Source of the DNA: Basidiobolus meristosporus CBS 931.73
Lineage: Eukaryota > Basidiobolomycota > Basidiobolomycetes > Basidiobolales > Basidiobolaceae
DNA: 31,821 bases
Direction: 5' to 3'
Assembly: GCA_002104905.1 (NCBI GenBank)
Contig: MCFE01000836.1
Coordinates: 1 to 31,821, forward strand
The notes beneath the pieces were generated by a model. That model saw only the letters and a list, made by a program, of their open reading frames with translations. It searched no databases and had not been told where the DNA came from. Each line of letters starts with the position of its first letter. The first letter of the stretch is position 1. Below are positions 10,901 through 20,157 of this stretch, piece after piece. Position numbers and translations under genes: made by a program.

Positions 10901-11836
10901 CCATAATGAAGAATTCTCTCGATTTCATCCAGTGATCGGATGTGTTTTAGAAAGGGATCGATGCCACGGCGCCGAAGCTCAGCTATATCGGGGAAAGATG
11001 TCGGTTAAATAGCCCATTGATCATGTTAGTAGAGCAGGTTACTACCAGTCACAGAAAGCTCTGTTTGTAGATCAATGCATGTAGTCTCGGTAATGCCCAA
11101 GTACCTGTTTTGACACAATGGAGAATTAGAAGTCAGCTGGTTTCCGAGCTATAGCCAGGTTACTTGCGCGCAAGAAAGAGTCAGATTGGTTTGTTCCTGA
11201 ATGTCCATCTCCTTCAGCTTGTTCACAAACGGGGTCAACAGCTTGATTCTGAACGATACGTCAACACCGCCATGCCAGAGTCCTTGAAAATATAGCCGCA
11301 TTACCTGTTGTACATCGTGTTGTTGCTTATACTTTGGTGGCGTTACTGCGTAGAAAATATACATCCTTTAAAATGATCCACATACCCGACTCCTACATTG
11401 AAGAACATACAGTTGCCTCCTATATGGAACATCAGCATATTCCACTGACGATATTCGTCGAAAGCCACTTACCACGAGCAGCAAAACAGATCCCATCATC
11501 TATTCTGCTGTCACTAAAAGCGCCCAGCTCTTGCGGGCTATAGCAACGATCGAAATACAATCGCTCTCTAGATAGTGGACTTAGACTCCATGATACTTAC
11601 GGGATCTTGCGCCTCTCTGCAAACGTACCTTCCTGAAGGACCACCAAATCCTGCCATCAAGTGATGTTAGATAGAGATTGCATTGCGACGCGAAGGCACT
11701 AACGCAAACCTTGCTCGGGTGTCAGAATAAGACATCGATTGTCTTCACTACATACAACCGTCTTCAAGCTATTCGCCGACGCTGACACAGAATGTACCTG
11801 TACTAGTACACTGACATTACCAATGGTGCAAGCCAT
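7955..11836 (-). CDS. large coiled-coil protein with basic disordered tail, many introns, family not recognised
   Basis: At least a dozen minus-strand exons make one gene. The 3' half is firm: 10216-10305, 10078-10158, 9881-10021, 9712-9823, 9577-9671, 9028-9513 and 7955-8968, separated by introns of 40-63 bp and in phase. They code for a long heptad-rich coiled coil (from LNKIDRRVTQLEVKQRQYKN through KSFEEKTGEYEKSKDS to RLEGKVSELEQTIDRLQEEA). A 330-residue Lys/Ser/Pro-rich tail with several basic clusters follows (KPPRKRRKSLA, GPTKKKKVTIGKK) and ends at 7955. The 5' half (10306-11836) is a chain of small exons, probably starting at ATG 11836 (MACTIGNVSVLVQ). It includes RLYFQGLWHGGVDVSFRIKL, RSLDEIERILHY, and a stretch from EPLGRTVSQLISGSFLGP to FLWKLQEFVRV, and looks globular. 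One junction there (10306-10371) does not keep phase with the obvious GTAAGT donor, so the model is incomplete. The overall plan (globular head, long coil, basic tail) fits a spindle, kinetochore, chromosome-axis or nuclear-pore scaffold, but I cannot choose between these. Confidence 0.7.
9028..9513 (-). other. main coiled-coil exon of the 7955-11836 gene
   Basis: This exon supplies about 162 residues of almost uninterrupted coiled coil, rich in Glu, Lys, Arg, Leu and Gln and without proline. It ends (5' to 3' on the minus strand) at GTAAATG at 9027. The last exon begins at 8968 after a CATTAG acceptor, in the same phase (EETS|RELHAEK). The upstream intron is 9514-9576. These two junctions are the best-supported splices of the gene. 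Confidence 0.7.
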
Positions 11837-12544
11837 GTTGTGTATACTGTGGGTTTATCGATATTGGAGAGTTCAACAAGCGTGGTGATATATTATTCAC
11901 CGCTGACGGCTACCGGGAACATTTTATATTGAATGCCAACCGAGCCTCTCCCGGGTTTGCTCAAGAGTATCAATCTGCCAATCATTTCCATATTTAACCA
12001 AGATAGTTTTCAGATCGTTATGTGGTTGGAATACATCGTTAGAAGCCGTTCCTCCCAAAGCTGCTCTGTGATCAATGAAACAATATCTAATTTCAGGCAT
12101 CAGGTGAAGAGGTGAGGTAAGTGTTTTCCAAAAGTTTGGACACATGCTCTCGTCTTTTGTATTATGGACAGTCATGTCCCAGACATGCTGAACACAGTTT
12201 GGTAATCGAGCGGCACAGGTGTACTGATGATCCAGAAACTTGCCTGGATCCCTCCCTCTCATTATCTCTAAGGAACATCTTAAGCTCAGAGTTTGGTAGA
12301 GCTGAGGTATGTCGATTTCTGGTTATAAACGTTATAAACGTGAATTTGGGCATCCCCACAGACTGATAAGTGTCATGGACCCTGATTATTGTGTTCGTGA
12401 ATAATGCATTCGGGTGATATGTGTTATGATAATGGTGTCACGTGGAATTTCTTTGGCGAACCAATCCGTCAAGGAAACAGTCCGCCAGGCGGGATTTCGA
12501 ATCAACCTGAGCAGAAATCAAGCAGGACGGAAAGATGCAGTATT

Positions 12545-12571
12545 TGTATGTATGTATGTATGTATATATAT
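12545..12571. repeat. TGTA tetranucleotide microsatellite
   Basis: Four to five TGTA units are followed by a short TATATATA run in the intergenic region. This is a simple-sequence repeat with no link to a gene. Confidence 0.85.
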
Positions 12572-13295
12572 GGACAAAATAACCGAGGTTTAGCATTTCC
12601 AAAGGCCCAAGCATTATAGTGGATCTTTCGCACCATCTGCGGAACCAGGAGTCCTAGTACAGTTTTCTGGTAAATGGTTGTACAACGAGATGCCTCGTTC
12701 ATTCCGTTAATACACAGATTTCCTTAAAAGCTAGTGTTGCATCCTATTTCTTATGGTGCACCCACTTCTCATCGTTACCCCCTGAAATAGTATTGACTTC
12801 CACCCCTGTGGTGGGATTGTTGGTACTGTATCAGCACGCTGAGCCACTACCTGACTGATGTGTTTCCTAAAAATAATCAAGCTGCATACGTCAATCAGTC
12901 GCCTAATATACCACTGGGGATCCGTTTCTGCAGAATTTTTTTACACGATTGCGACTACGAATGTCTGCCATTAGTATCACACAATTCACCTAATCCATGA
13001 GATTGTTATTATTTCCTGACAAATGTGTGACTAGCCTAAGAAGATCGATTTGCTTCTACCACATTTTCGTTTTTGCTCGACCATGCAGACGAATGGCAGC
13101 CTGAAGGGTGGGAAGATTCCTGACACCAATATGCACGGTAACCTGTCAAAGTCTGATATTATCGATAATCTCTGCTATTGAACCTAGGTTCCCGCTCAAT
13201 CAACGTACTGGCTACTAAGCAATTTCATTTATGTTATTATACTATTAGCAAAAAGTTTTCTCACACTTCATGCCCCCGTCATCAGTGATGTTTTC

Positions 13296-13307
13296 CTTTA
13301 TTTATAA
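13296..13307 (+). promoter_or_regulatory. TATA-like box of the glycine C-acetyltransferase gene
   Basis: CTTTATTTATAA lies about 47-58 bases before the start codon at 13354, after a pyrimidine-rich tract. Position and composition fit a core promoter with a short leader. Confidence 0.4.
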
Positions 13308-13353
13308 CCCTGGTTTGCATTACGCTAGAAGTTGACCTTTTCTCTAGTGAAAT

Positions 13354-14775
13354 ATGTCTCGTATCTTTCTCTCGATTCGTTCCCTTTCCAAATTGTCTCC
13401 CTCAAACATGGCTACTCGTCGCTACAGTTCAAGAATTCATGAGGTAGTTGCCAATGAGCTTCAGGCTACTAGAGATGCGGGAACCTTCAAGAGCGAGCGT
13501 ATCATCACCACTCCTCAACGTAGTACAATTCGAGTTCAAGATCCCAACAACAAGAGCAACACCACCCAGCAAATCAACATGTGTGCCAACAACTACCTTG
13601 GACTTTCGGATCACCCCGCAGTTGTTGCCCGTGCCAAGGAATATTTGGACTCCCATGGCGCCGGCCTCTCCTCTGTTCGCTTTATCTGTGGTACCCAAGA
13701 TATTCACAAGAAGCTTGAAAAACAGATCAGCGACTTCTACGGAACCGAGGATACCATTTTGTATGCTTCCTGCTTTGATGCCAACGCCGGTATCTTCGAG
13801 GTTCTTCTGAACGACCAGGATGCCATCATCAGCGATGCCCTTAACCATGCTTCAATTATCGATGGTATTCGTCTGTGCAAAGCCAAAAGATTCAGATACC
13901 AGAACTGTGACATCGCAGGTACGAATTGCTCGATGATCTCGTTCTCAGACGCAACTGGCCTAACCCACTTCAAATAGATTTGGAAAAACAACTTCAGGCG
14001 GCCGACAGCCAAGGCGCCAGAATTAAGATGATTGCAACCGGTAATCCCCCCGTCGCCAATTTCTTCGACACTACGTTTCTGTACTAAACCTTGGCCATTT
14101 TCAGATGGTGTCTTCTCCATGGATGGAAAGATCGCTCCCCTAGACAAGATCTGTGATGTGGCCGAGAAATACAACGCCGTCATCTTTGTGGACGATTGCC
14201 ACGCAACAGGATTCTTGGGCAAAACTGGTCGTGGTACTCCCGAGTACTTCGGTGTTCAGAAACGTGTACACATCGTCAATTCCACATTAGGTAAAGCCTT
14301 GGGAGGAGCTGCTGGTGGCTATACTACTGCTACTGCCGACATCATCTCTTTGCTTCGCAACCGTAGTCGTCCCTACCTGTTCTCCAATTCCCTACCTTCG
14401 CCTGTTGTTGGTGCTGCTTCAGCAGCCATTCAGCTCGTTGACGAGGGCAAGGCTGGGTTGGATCGCCTTTGGGCCAACACCCACTTGTTCCGCAGCAAGC
14501 TCACCGCTGCTGGATTCACTGTTAGAGGTGACAACCATCCCATCAGCCCAGTCATGTTGGGCGATGCTCGTCTTGCTTCTGAATTTGCTGACGAGATGCT
14601 CCAAAAAGGAATCTATGTTGTTGGCTTCTCTTACCCAGTGGTCCCTAAGGGACAAGCTCGTATCCGTGTCCAATTGTCTGCAGCCCACACCACCGAGGAG
14701 GTTGAAAAGGCTGCCAATGCGTTCATCGAAATTGGACGCAAGCGCGGTGTCATCCCAGCTGGAAACAAATTGTAA
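13354..14775 (+). CDS. glycine C-acetyltransferase (2-amino-3-ketobutyrate CoA ligase), mitochondrial
   Basis: This PLP enzyme converts 2-amino-3-oxobutanoate plus CoA to glycine and acetyl-CoA, the second step of threonine breakdown after threonine dehydrogenase. Exons 13354-13918, 13978-14040 and 14105-14775 join in frame to 432 residues. The introns are 59 and 64 bp. The first about 28 residues (MSRIFLSIRSLSKLSPSNMA) are rich in Ser and Arg with no acidic residue, a mitochondrial presequence. Family landmarks follow: NMCANNYLGLSDHP, GLSSVRFICGTQDIHKKLE, LYASCFDANAGIFE, ISDALNHASIIDGIRLCKA, FVDDCHATGFLGKTGRGTPE and the PLP lysine in STLGKALGGAAGGY. The closely related ALAS and KBL enzymes share the fold. 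The RFICGTQ and HATGFLGKTGRGT motifs and the overall length favour KBL. The partner threonine dehydrogenase is not in the window. Confidence 0.95.
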
Positions 14776-14820
14776 ATTTAATATTGCCTCAATCGACTGT
14801 TTCGTACGAATCGATGAAGA

Positions 14821-14826
14821 AATAAA
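14821..14826 (+). terminator. AATAAA polyadenylation signal after glycine C-acetyltransferase
   Basis: AATAAA starts 46 bases after the TAA stop at 14773-14775, at the usual distance for a 3' end signal. Confidence 0.5.
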
Positions 14827-16723
14827 TGCTTCATTGTATCCGAAATCCAACCTGAGGTAACCGATATCCTCAGTCGTGCAACGAGTGTGGCTTCGCAGCT
14901 AATTCCAGAATACTCCCCAGCCTTCATAAAGTTCCTGCGGTCTGTATGGACGGATTAGCGGGCTTATCTGTTAGCAATACACGTATGTAGCAGAGATCGC
15001 CAGCATGGGCATTGCAGTATCCACTGGGACTTTTAATGAATAGGTTTCGAGCTGGTTGATTGTAGTGATATCGGAAATTATCCTTGTTGGAAATCTTGCC
15101 AATAATGCTAATAATCGAAAGCCATCAACGGCTAGGGCGTGCCAGCTAATCGGGGTTTTTGTATCTTAAGCAGGCCGATTGGGTTCTTGTGGTGCACCCT
15201 TGAAGTATAAGACATGGGTGTGACAAATTGCTACAGCTACACTGAGTTCTTCTGGTGGCCCATGATGATTTGTACAAATGTCGGAAAGATCTAGGCATAT
15301 TTGAAGGCTCTTAATTAATGGAGCATTCAAAGGCAAGAGAATGATCAATTAATTTGAACATCAATAGAGGGGTGACCAATAACTGCAAGCCAATGGTGAT
15401 GCTCACATCCATTGCATTCGACATAGTAGCCAGCCTCATACTAATGGCTAGCCAAGAGTGCTTAGCTTTTAACCGGAAAATGAGTCATTTGACGTATCTC
15501 GTATTGAACTATCTATCCATTTCCAAGCAAATTCACACAAGGAATTCACGCGGTGATATAGGAGTTGATATTGGGCTTCCGCCGCGGCGTCTGAGAAATC
15601 GAATCCAGTAATTTCAGACACATTTCACCTCTAGTGCTGCAAGTCTGCCCTGCATTAAATACACTGGCTGCAAAGCTCAGACTTGCCCTGATGGACTGCG
15701 GAGATGTAGATGATGAGACATTGATGCTCGAGACTAGGTCAACCATGCTTGTGCACCATATCGCCAGCTCTATCGGTGGATTCACTCAGACTCGCTGCAC
15801 AGCCGATGCAGCCTAGACGGAATGTCGAGATTCGAAGGGGTTACAACGTTGATTTTCAATGTTTTCCATCGGATTCGGATACTCCAAGAATACTGGTCTG
15901 AAGGCACATCTTGCATTTCCATTCATGTGCAAGAGCCATTCCTCACCACAAACTAGTTTCGATTGGTGACTGACTGAGGCATGTTCTACTCACTTTACAT
16001 ATGATACTCGAGTTGTTAGCTAACCAACCACTTTTAGTTAGGTAGACAGCCCAACAACTTGACTCTGTGAGACACAAAGTAGCCTCTCCAACAGGGTTGC
16101 CCGTGTTCAAGCCCCAGCTTATTGGATGTGATAATCGAGATTTCAAGCTTCAGGCAGTCCCAAAGTACTCACAAGGATCTACAGTCAATGAGATCAGTCC
16201 ATTTCATTAACGGTCTCAGTGGATGCATAGCAGTGCCGAGCGTCATGTGGACAGGCTTCAAAAACCGGTAACCCGTTAAACCCAAAGTAATACATAGAGG
16301 GGTGACTTCAGCAGGCCGATAAATTCGCAATTAGCCCAGAGGTCGATGCCCAGTTTCGCATTCTTAAACGGCATTGTGGCACGTTCATTGGCGTGATATC
16401 CCTGATTGTATCTTTAGCGCTTGGCAAACAGCGGCTAATCAACCAGATGGGTCGCACTCGTCCAAAATCACTGATAGCTGCTATGGAAATGATTTTCCTA
16501 ACCGGACACACCAGCCATTCCTGTCGCTAGCATATCTGACGGGCTTCAACCTGTATGGATGGAGGAACACCTTTATCAAAGGGCGCCTCATGATCTGTCA
16601 TTGCTGTGGGCCCACAGTGAACGACCCATTCGCCACAGCCTTGGGGGTGGGGTAACATGTAGCATGGTGATACAGAGCAGGGTTGATTGATAGGCATAAA
16701 TTGGATGTCTTGCTCGAGATCTC

Positions 16724-16768
16724 ATATCAGGCCCCGTGGCCATGATGGTCCATCAGGGCCTCTGATAT
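16724..16768. repeat. imperfect inverted repeat (hairpin-forming)
   Basis: ATATCAGGCCC (16724-16734) is matched by GGGCCTCTGATAT (16756-16768), which pairs with it apart from a 2-base bulge. The 21-base loop contains a second short pair (TGGCC / GGTCCA). I cannot tell whether it is transcribed. Confidence 0.55.
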
Positions 16769-17396
16769 AGTCCTTGGCCACCGTGATCTGCTGCCAGGTA
16801 AGAAAAATTCTACTCACTCGTGCATCAAGGTGAGCAGTTGGGTAAGTATCATCTGGATCGGTATGACTGGATGGATTGGGATTGGAGTCCTAATGAGTAG
16901 TCGGTAGAATTCACCTATGATTAGTTGGTAACTTTACCGAGCGGTCGCTGACCATTCACAGCCAGTGTCGCCGTCCAGCGAGTTCGTAGCAATCAGCAAT
17001 GCTGCTTTTCCTGATCCGTTTCTCGTCGTGATTGGAGACCATTCAATCTCTCATGGTGTGATGTGGAGACCGACATCGCTTGGAGTGGGAACAGTGCGAA
17101 GCTGTAATCTGATACACACTCGTGCATCGTCTGCTCAAACTTTAATCCTCTTCGTTGGTCTGAATGGGCGACGGGGACTTCCAAGCCCTAACGAACACGT
17201 GCTGATTGGCCAGATGCCGAAGATAGTGAGCTAATATCTTTTGGCTACTTGTCTTACTTTATATTAGTCTCACATAGCTACACTTCAATTTGTCACTGGA
17301 TCGCAAGATAGAAAATATCGAAATAGCGATCAGAGGCTTGGGGACATTTTCACACAAATGAGATACAGCTCTGACGCACAGAAAGATCTAAACTCC

Positions 17397-17412
17397 GAGA
17401 GAGAGAGAGAGG
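17397..17412. repeat. GA dinucleotide microsatellite
   Basis: About eight GA units lie some 415 bases upstream of the zinc-finger gene start. GA tracts can act as promoter elements, but here it may be only simple sequence. Confidence 0.7.
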
Positions 17413-17515
17413 GAGAAACCGCACCACTTACAGGTGAAAGGGTCTCTAGAATCTGGAATTTAATTAACCTGATCACTATTGATTGAATCATGGACATTCA
17501 GTTGCCCTCCAGCAA

Positions 17516-17523
17516 TATATAAG
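17516..17523 (+). promoter_or_regulatory. TATA box candidate for the C2H2 gene
   Basis: TATATAAG lies about 305 bases before the start codon at 17828. This implies a long 5' leader if it is used. Confidence 0.35.
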
Positions 17524-17827
17524 CTCGAATTATCCGCATGGTTGATGTCAGTCATGCATTGCTGAGAACAGCTGCTCACACACTCTCGTAGCTAAGCTTA
17601 GAATTATCTATTGCCCTTGGTAGCCTACTTGTTCTGCTCCACCATCCCTCAAGCTATATCAGAGATACCCTTCGTCAAAAGTAGCATACTCTCATATTAC
17701 TCTTGGTGGGTACTATCAGTGTCGTCCTCTCGCTCGCTGCCTTCATCGCCGATCTACCCATATAACCTGCTGATTGATTACACATCGAGGTACAGTACTA
17801 CAGTTGGACATCGCCAGCCTTGATATC

Positions 17828-18929
17828 ATGGAAAAGGAAGCTTTTGGCTATTTCGAATCGGCCTACAGTGCCACTTACGCTGCATCTACCCTGGGTAGCG
17901 AACACGCAGGATTCCTCTCCACCGATCAAGGGTTGGATGATTCCTTTGTATCAATGCTAGATCCATTTCAGTGTCCGGATTTCTGCAGAAACATGCAGGC
18001 GTTGTCTGGAATAGGTATTATCATAACTCACTTCTTTGGAACAATCACCACAAGTGCTCACCTTCATCTATATAGAGCAAACGCCTCGGTTATTGTCAGA
18101 CCATCTAAACCATGAGGGGTGGTCTCAATCACTAATTGGCTTCGGTATGATGGGTGGCAATGAGTTGAATTTTGAATGCTTGCCTGAAAGCACAGTTAGA
18201 TATGAGGCACTCGTCGGTGCGGACTCCTCTTCTGAGTCCAACCTTTCTTCTCCCATGAGTGATAGCTTCGATATTGATAATATGAGGGATGATTCTAGGG
18301 CACCACTAGAACGCTGCTACCACAGCGTCTGTCAGCCTTTGAGTATGGGTCGTGTTGATCACCGGGTCTTTATTTCAGGAGACCCGGCTCTTGGGGAGTT
18401 TATACATCCACACAGGGGCAAACATCTTCCTCCGAGTTTGGACTTGTCTTCGGACCGCAAACAATTCTTGTTGTGCTCTTCCATGACCTCAAATACCGCC
18501 AACTCTACGATTCCGGAAAAAGACGTTGTGTGTAGTGCCAGCAGTACCCCGCCGCTGACTCCATCAGCCATAGCGAACACTTCCTCCTTCTTCCGTCTGG
18601 CAAAGCCGAATCGGTCTGCTCGTCGTCAATCACGTTTAATGGAGGCAGAGAGGTTGGATCACAAGCCAGAGCCCAGGAAGGCTTCGGAAAAGAGAAAGAA
18701 AGAAGGAGTGGAGATCAGCAATGAAAACTCCGAAATCAATATCTGCACGTATTGCCAACGACCATTTAAGCGCAAGCATGATCTACAACGACATGTGAGA
18801 TTACATACCGGAGAAAAGCCCTTCCGCTGCAATCAGTGCTCTCTGTCATTCTCACGGACTGACACACTACGAAGGCATCTACGCCAGTCGCACAGTTACT
18901 TCGAGCATCCAATGCTCTTCAATATATAA
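17828..18929 (+). CDS. C2H2 zinc-finger transcription factor with two C-terminal fingers
   Basis: Exons 17828-18014 and 18076-18929 join in frame to 346 residues. The 61-bp intron starts GTATTA, has an ATAACTCAC-like branch site and ends TATAG. Two classical fingers lie at about residues 279-331: C-x2-C-x12-H-x3-H (ICTYCQRPFKRKHDLQRHVR), the HTGEKPF linker, then C-x2-C-x12-H-x4-H (CNQCSLSFSRTDTLRRHLRQ). The N-terminal 270 residues are acidic and Ser/Pro-rich and presumably disordered, with activation-domain character. A basic patch (about residues 224-260, with RKASEKRKKEG) just before the fingers is a likely nuclear localisation signal. Two adjacent C-terminal fingers with an HTGEKP linker are typical of fungal regulators of the Adr1/Msn2 type, but I cannot assign an orthologue or target. 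Confidence 0.88.
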
Positions 18930-20157
18930 AGGGAGGGGCTGTTGTTTGGTAACTGCCCTTTGAATGGCGAAATACAGCTGGTTTGTAGGCCGATATTGAT
19001 CTTTTCTTCCTTCGTAAATTGTAAAAACCATTCGCATCTTTCGACAGCCGTTTTGTCTGGAGTTGAGTTATGTAATATTAAGCTGTATTCAATACCGTAA
19101 GAGCTGGCTATCCCCCCACTTCCATCCCTGTTCTATCTAGTTGTGTTAAAATACCATTGAAGCTCATATATGTTTTATCATACTCTTGGAACCACCATGC
19201 GGGCTCAGGTCTTGGGCCCAATCTGGAATTTAGAAGAGATTTTCGTATTGCATCTGTTGATTATGGGTTGAAAATAAAGTCCTTATGCCGAATATACGAC
19301 CGGGAAGTACAAGGGTTGGGGTTAAGTGTTGGCTGGGCCCTGCTAATACTTCAACGGGCAGTTGTTGAGACTGGCCATCCTTTCCGACAATCTACGGCGG
19401 CCACTAGGTGTAACTTATTCCTGATCAATGCACAGAGTGGATTACAGACACTTGGGCATGCTATCATGCATGAGGATAGATAGCTAATGCTTCATTAACA
19501 CTGATGTCCGAACCTCTACCCGCAAGATAGATCATTGGGCATGCAACCAACTATAGACTTACTGATGTGGTGCTCTATGTGTGCTATAGGCGTATGTTTC
19601 TAGCTGTTAGAGTATCGGGCAACCAGGAAAATCATTTGCCAACTGATTTGTGCAACTCATATCCTGTTGGAACGAACCCTGTGAGTCAGCAAATTGACCA
19701 TTAGATATTCACGTGAATGTTCCCAAACTCGGCTGCTGTATGTCAGATACATTCGTGTGAGTTTGGGGTTTTGTATTAGATACCATAAAGGTACATCAGC
19801 GGAGGTATTTACCCGGATTCATCAATCGAGCCTGATTAACTATTTGTAGCACTGGCCCACGAAAGGATATTTTTGACTCACAGAAAGGTAGACTGGAGAG
19901 AGTAATGCCAGACATTTCTTAAGGCGCTAATTAAATTAAGAATCTGTCTGCGATCTGCATAGCCGTGGTCTTCGGGCATGGATGAGCTTGCTGCTTGTAA
20001 GGAACAAGATGTTGCTGACAAGGCATATGAGAAGCAAATACACATCACTCAATCAGAGGGCTCCATAGATTGAATGCTCAAATTTATATAGCTTCTATTA
20101 AGTGGTATGATTGCAGGACTATACGTGATAAAGGGAAATACATGTGCCAACAGAATG
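18930..20157. other. intergenic stretch between two convergent genes
   Basis: The zinc-finger gene and the acyl-CoA synthetase gene point toward each other across 1.2 kb. A 108-codon frame at 19157-19483 lacks a good start and any domain. I see no RNA gene or repeat. Confidence 0.45.

Larger units (their letters stand above)
11837..13353. other. intergenic stretch between the coiled-coil gene and glycine C-acetyltransferase
   Basis: I see no confident gene. A minus-strand frame at 11924-12262 (112 codons, ending just upstream of the coiled-coil gene) reads partly protein-like around IDHRAALGGTASNDVFQPHN. It could be an extra exon or a small gene, but has no family match that I know. A TGTA microsatellite lies near 12545. 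The right 60 bases form the promoter of the next gene. Confidence 0.4.
14776..17500. other. long intergenic stretch without a supported gene
   Basis: Open frames of 60-93 codons occur on both strands (15354-15611, 15546-15785, 15943-16146, 16308-16511, 16374-16655, 16965-17234). They overlap one another, show no domain and have no linking splice pattern that I could follow. The stretch holds an imperfect hairpin at 16724-16768 and a GA microsatellite at about 17397-17412. It may contain a non-coding transcript or upstream control elements of the zinc-finger gene, but nothing in the sequence shows this. Confidence 0.4.

Noticed and set aside
11924-12262. A 112-codon minus-strand frame as an extra 5' exon of the coiled-coil gene.
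   Set aside because: It ends in a stop 88 bases before the likely start codon at 11836, with no donor that would bypass it. I left it as an unexplained frame.
12476-12503. A GGATTTCGAATC-like word resembling a tRNA B box.
   Set aside because: No matching A box at tRNA distance and no acceptor or anticodon stems around it.
15363-16306. A repeated word ATAGAGGGGTGAC at about 15364 and 16296 as a possible dispersed repeat.
   Set aside because: Only 13 bases match and the flanks do not; several such matches are expected by chance in a 32-kb window.
19157-19483. A 108-codon plus-strand ORF between the zinc-finger and acyl-CoA synthetase genes.
   Set aside because: Non-ATG opening, no domain, no splice partner.
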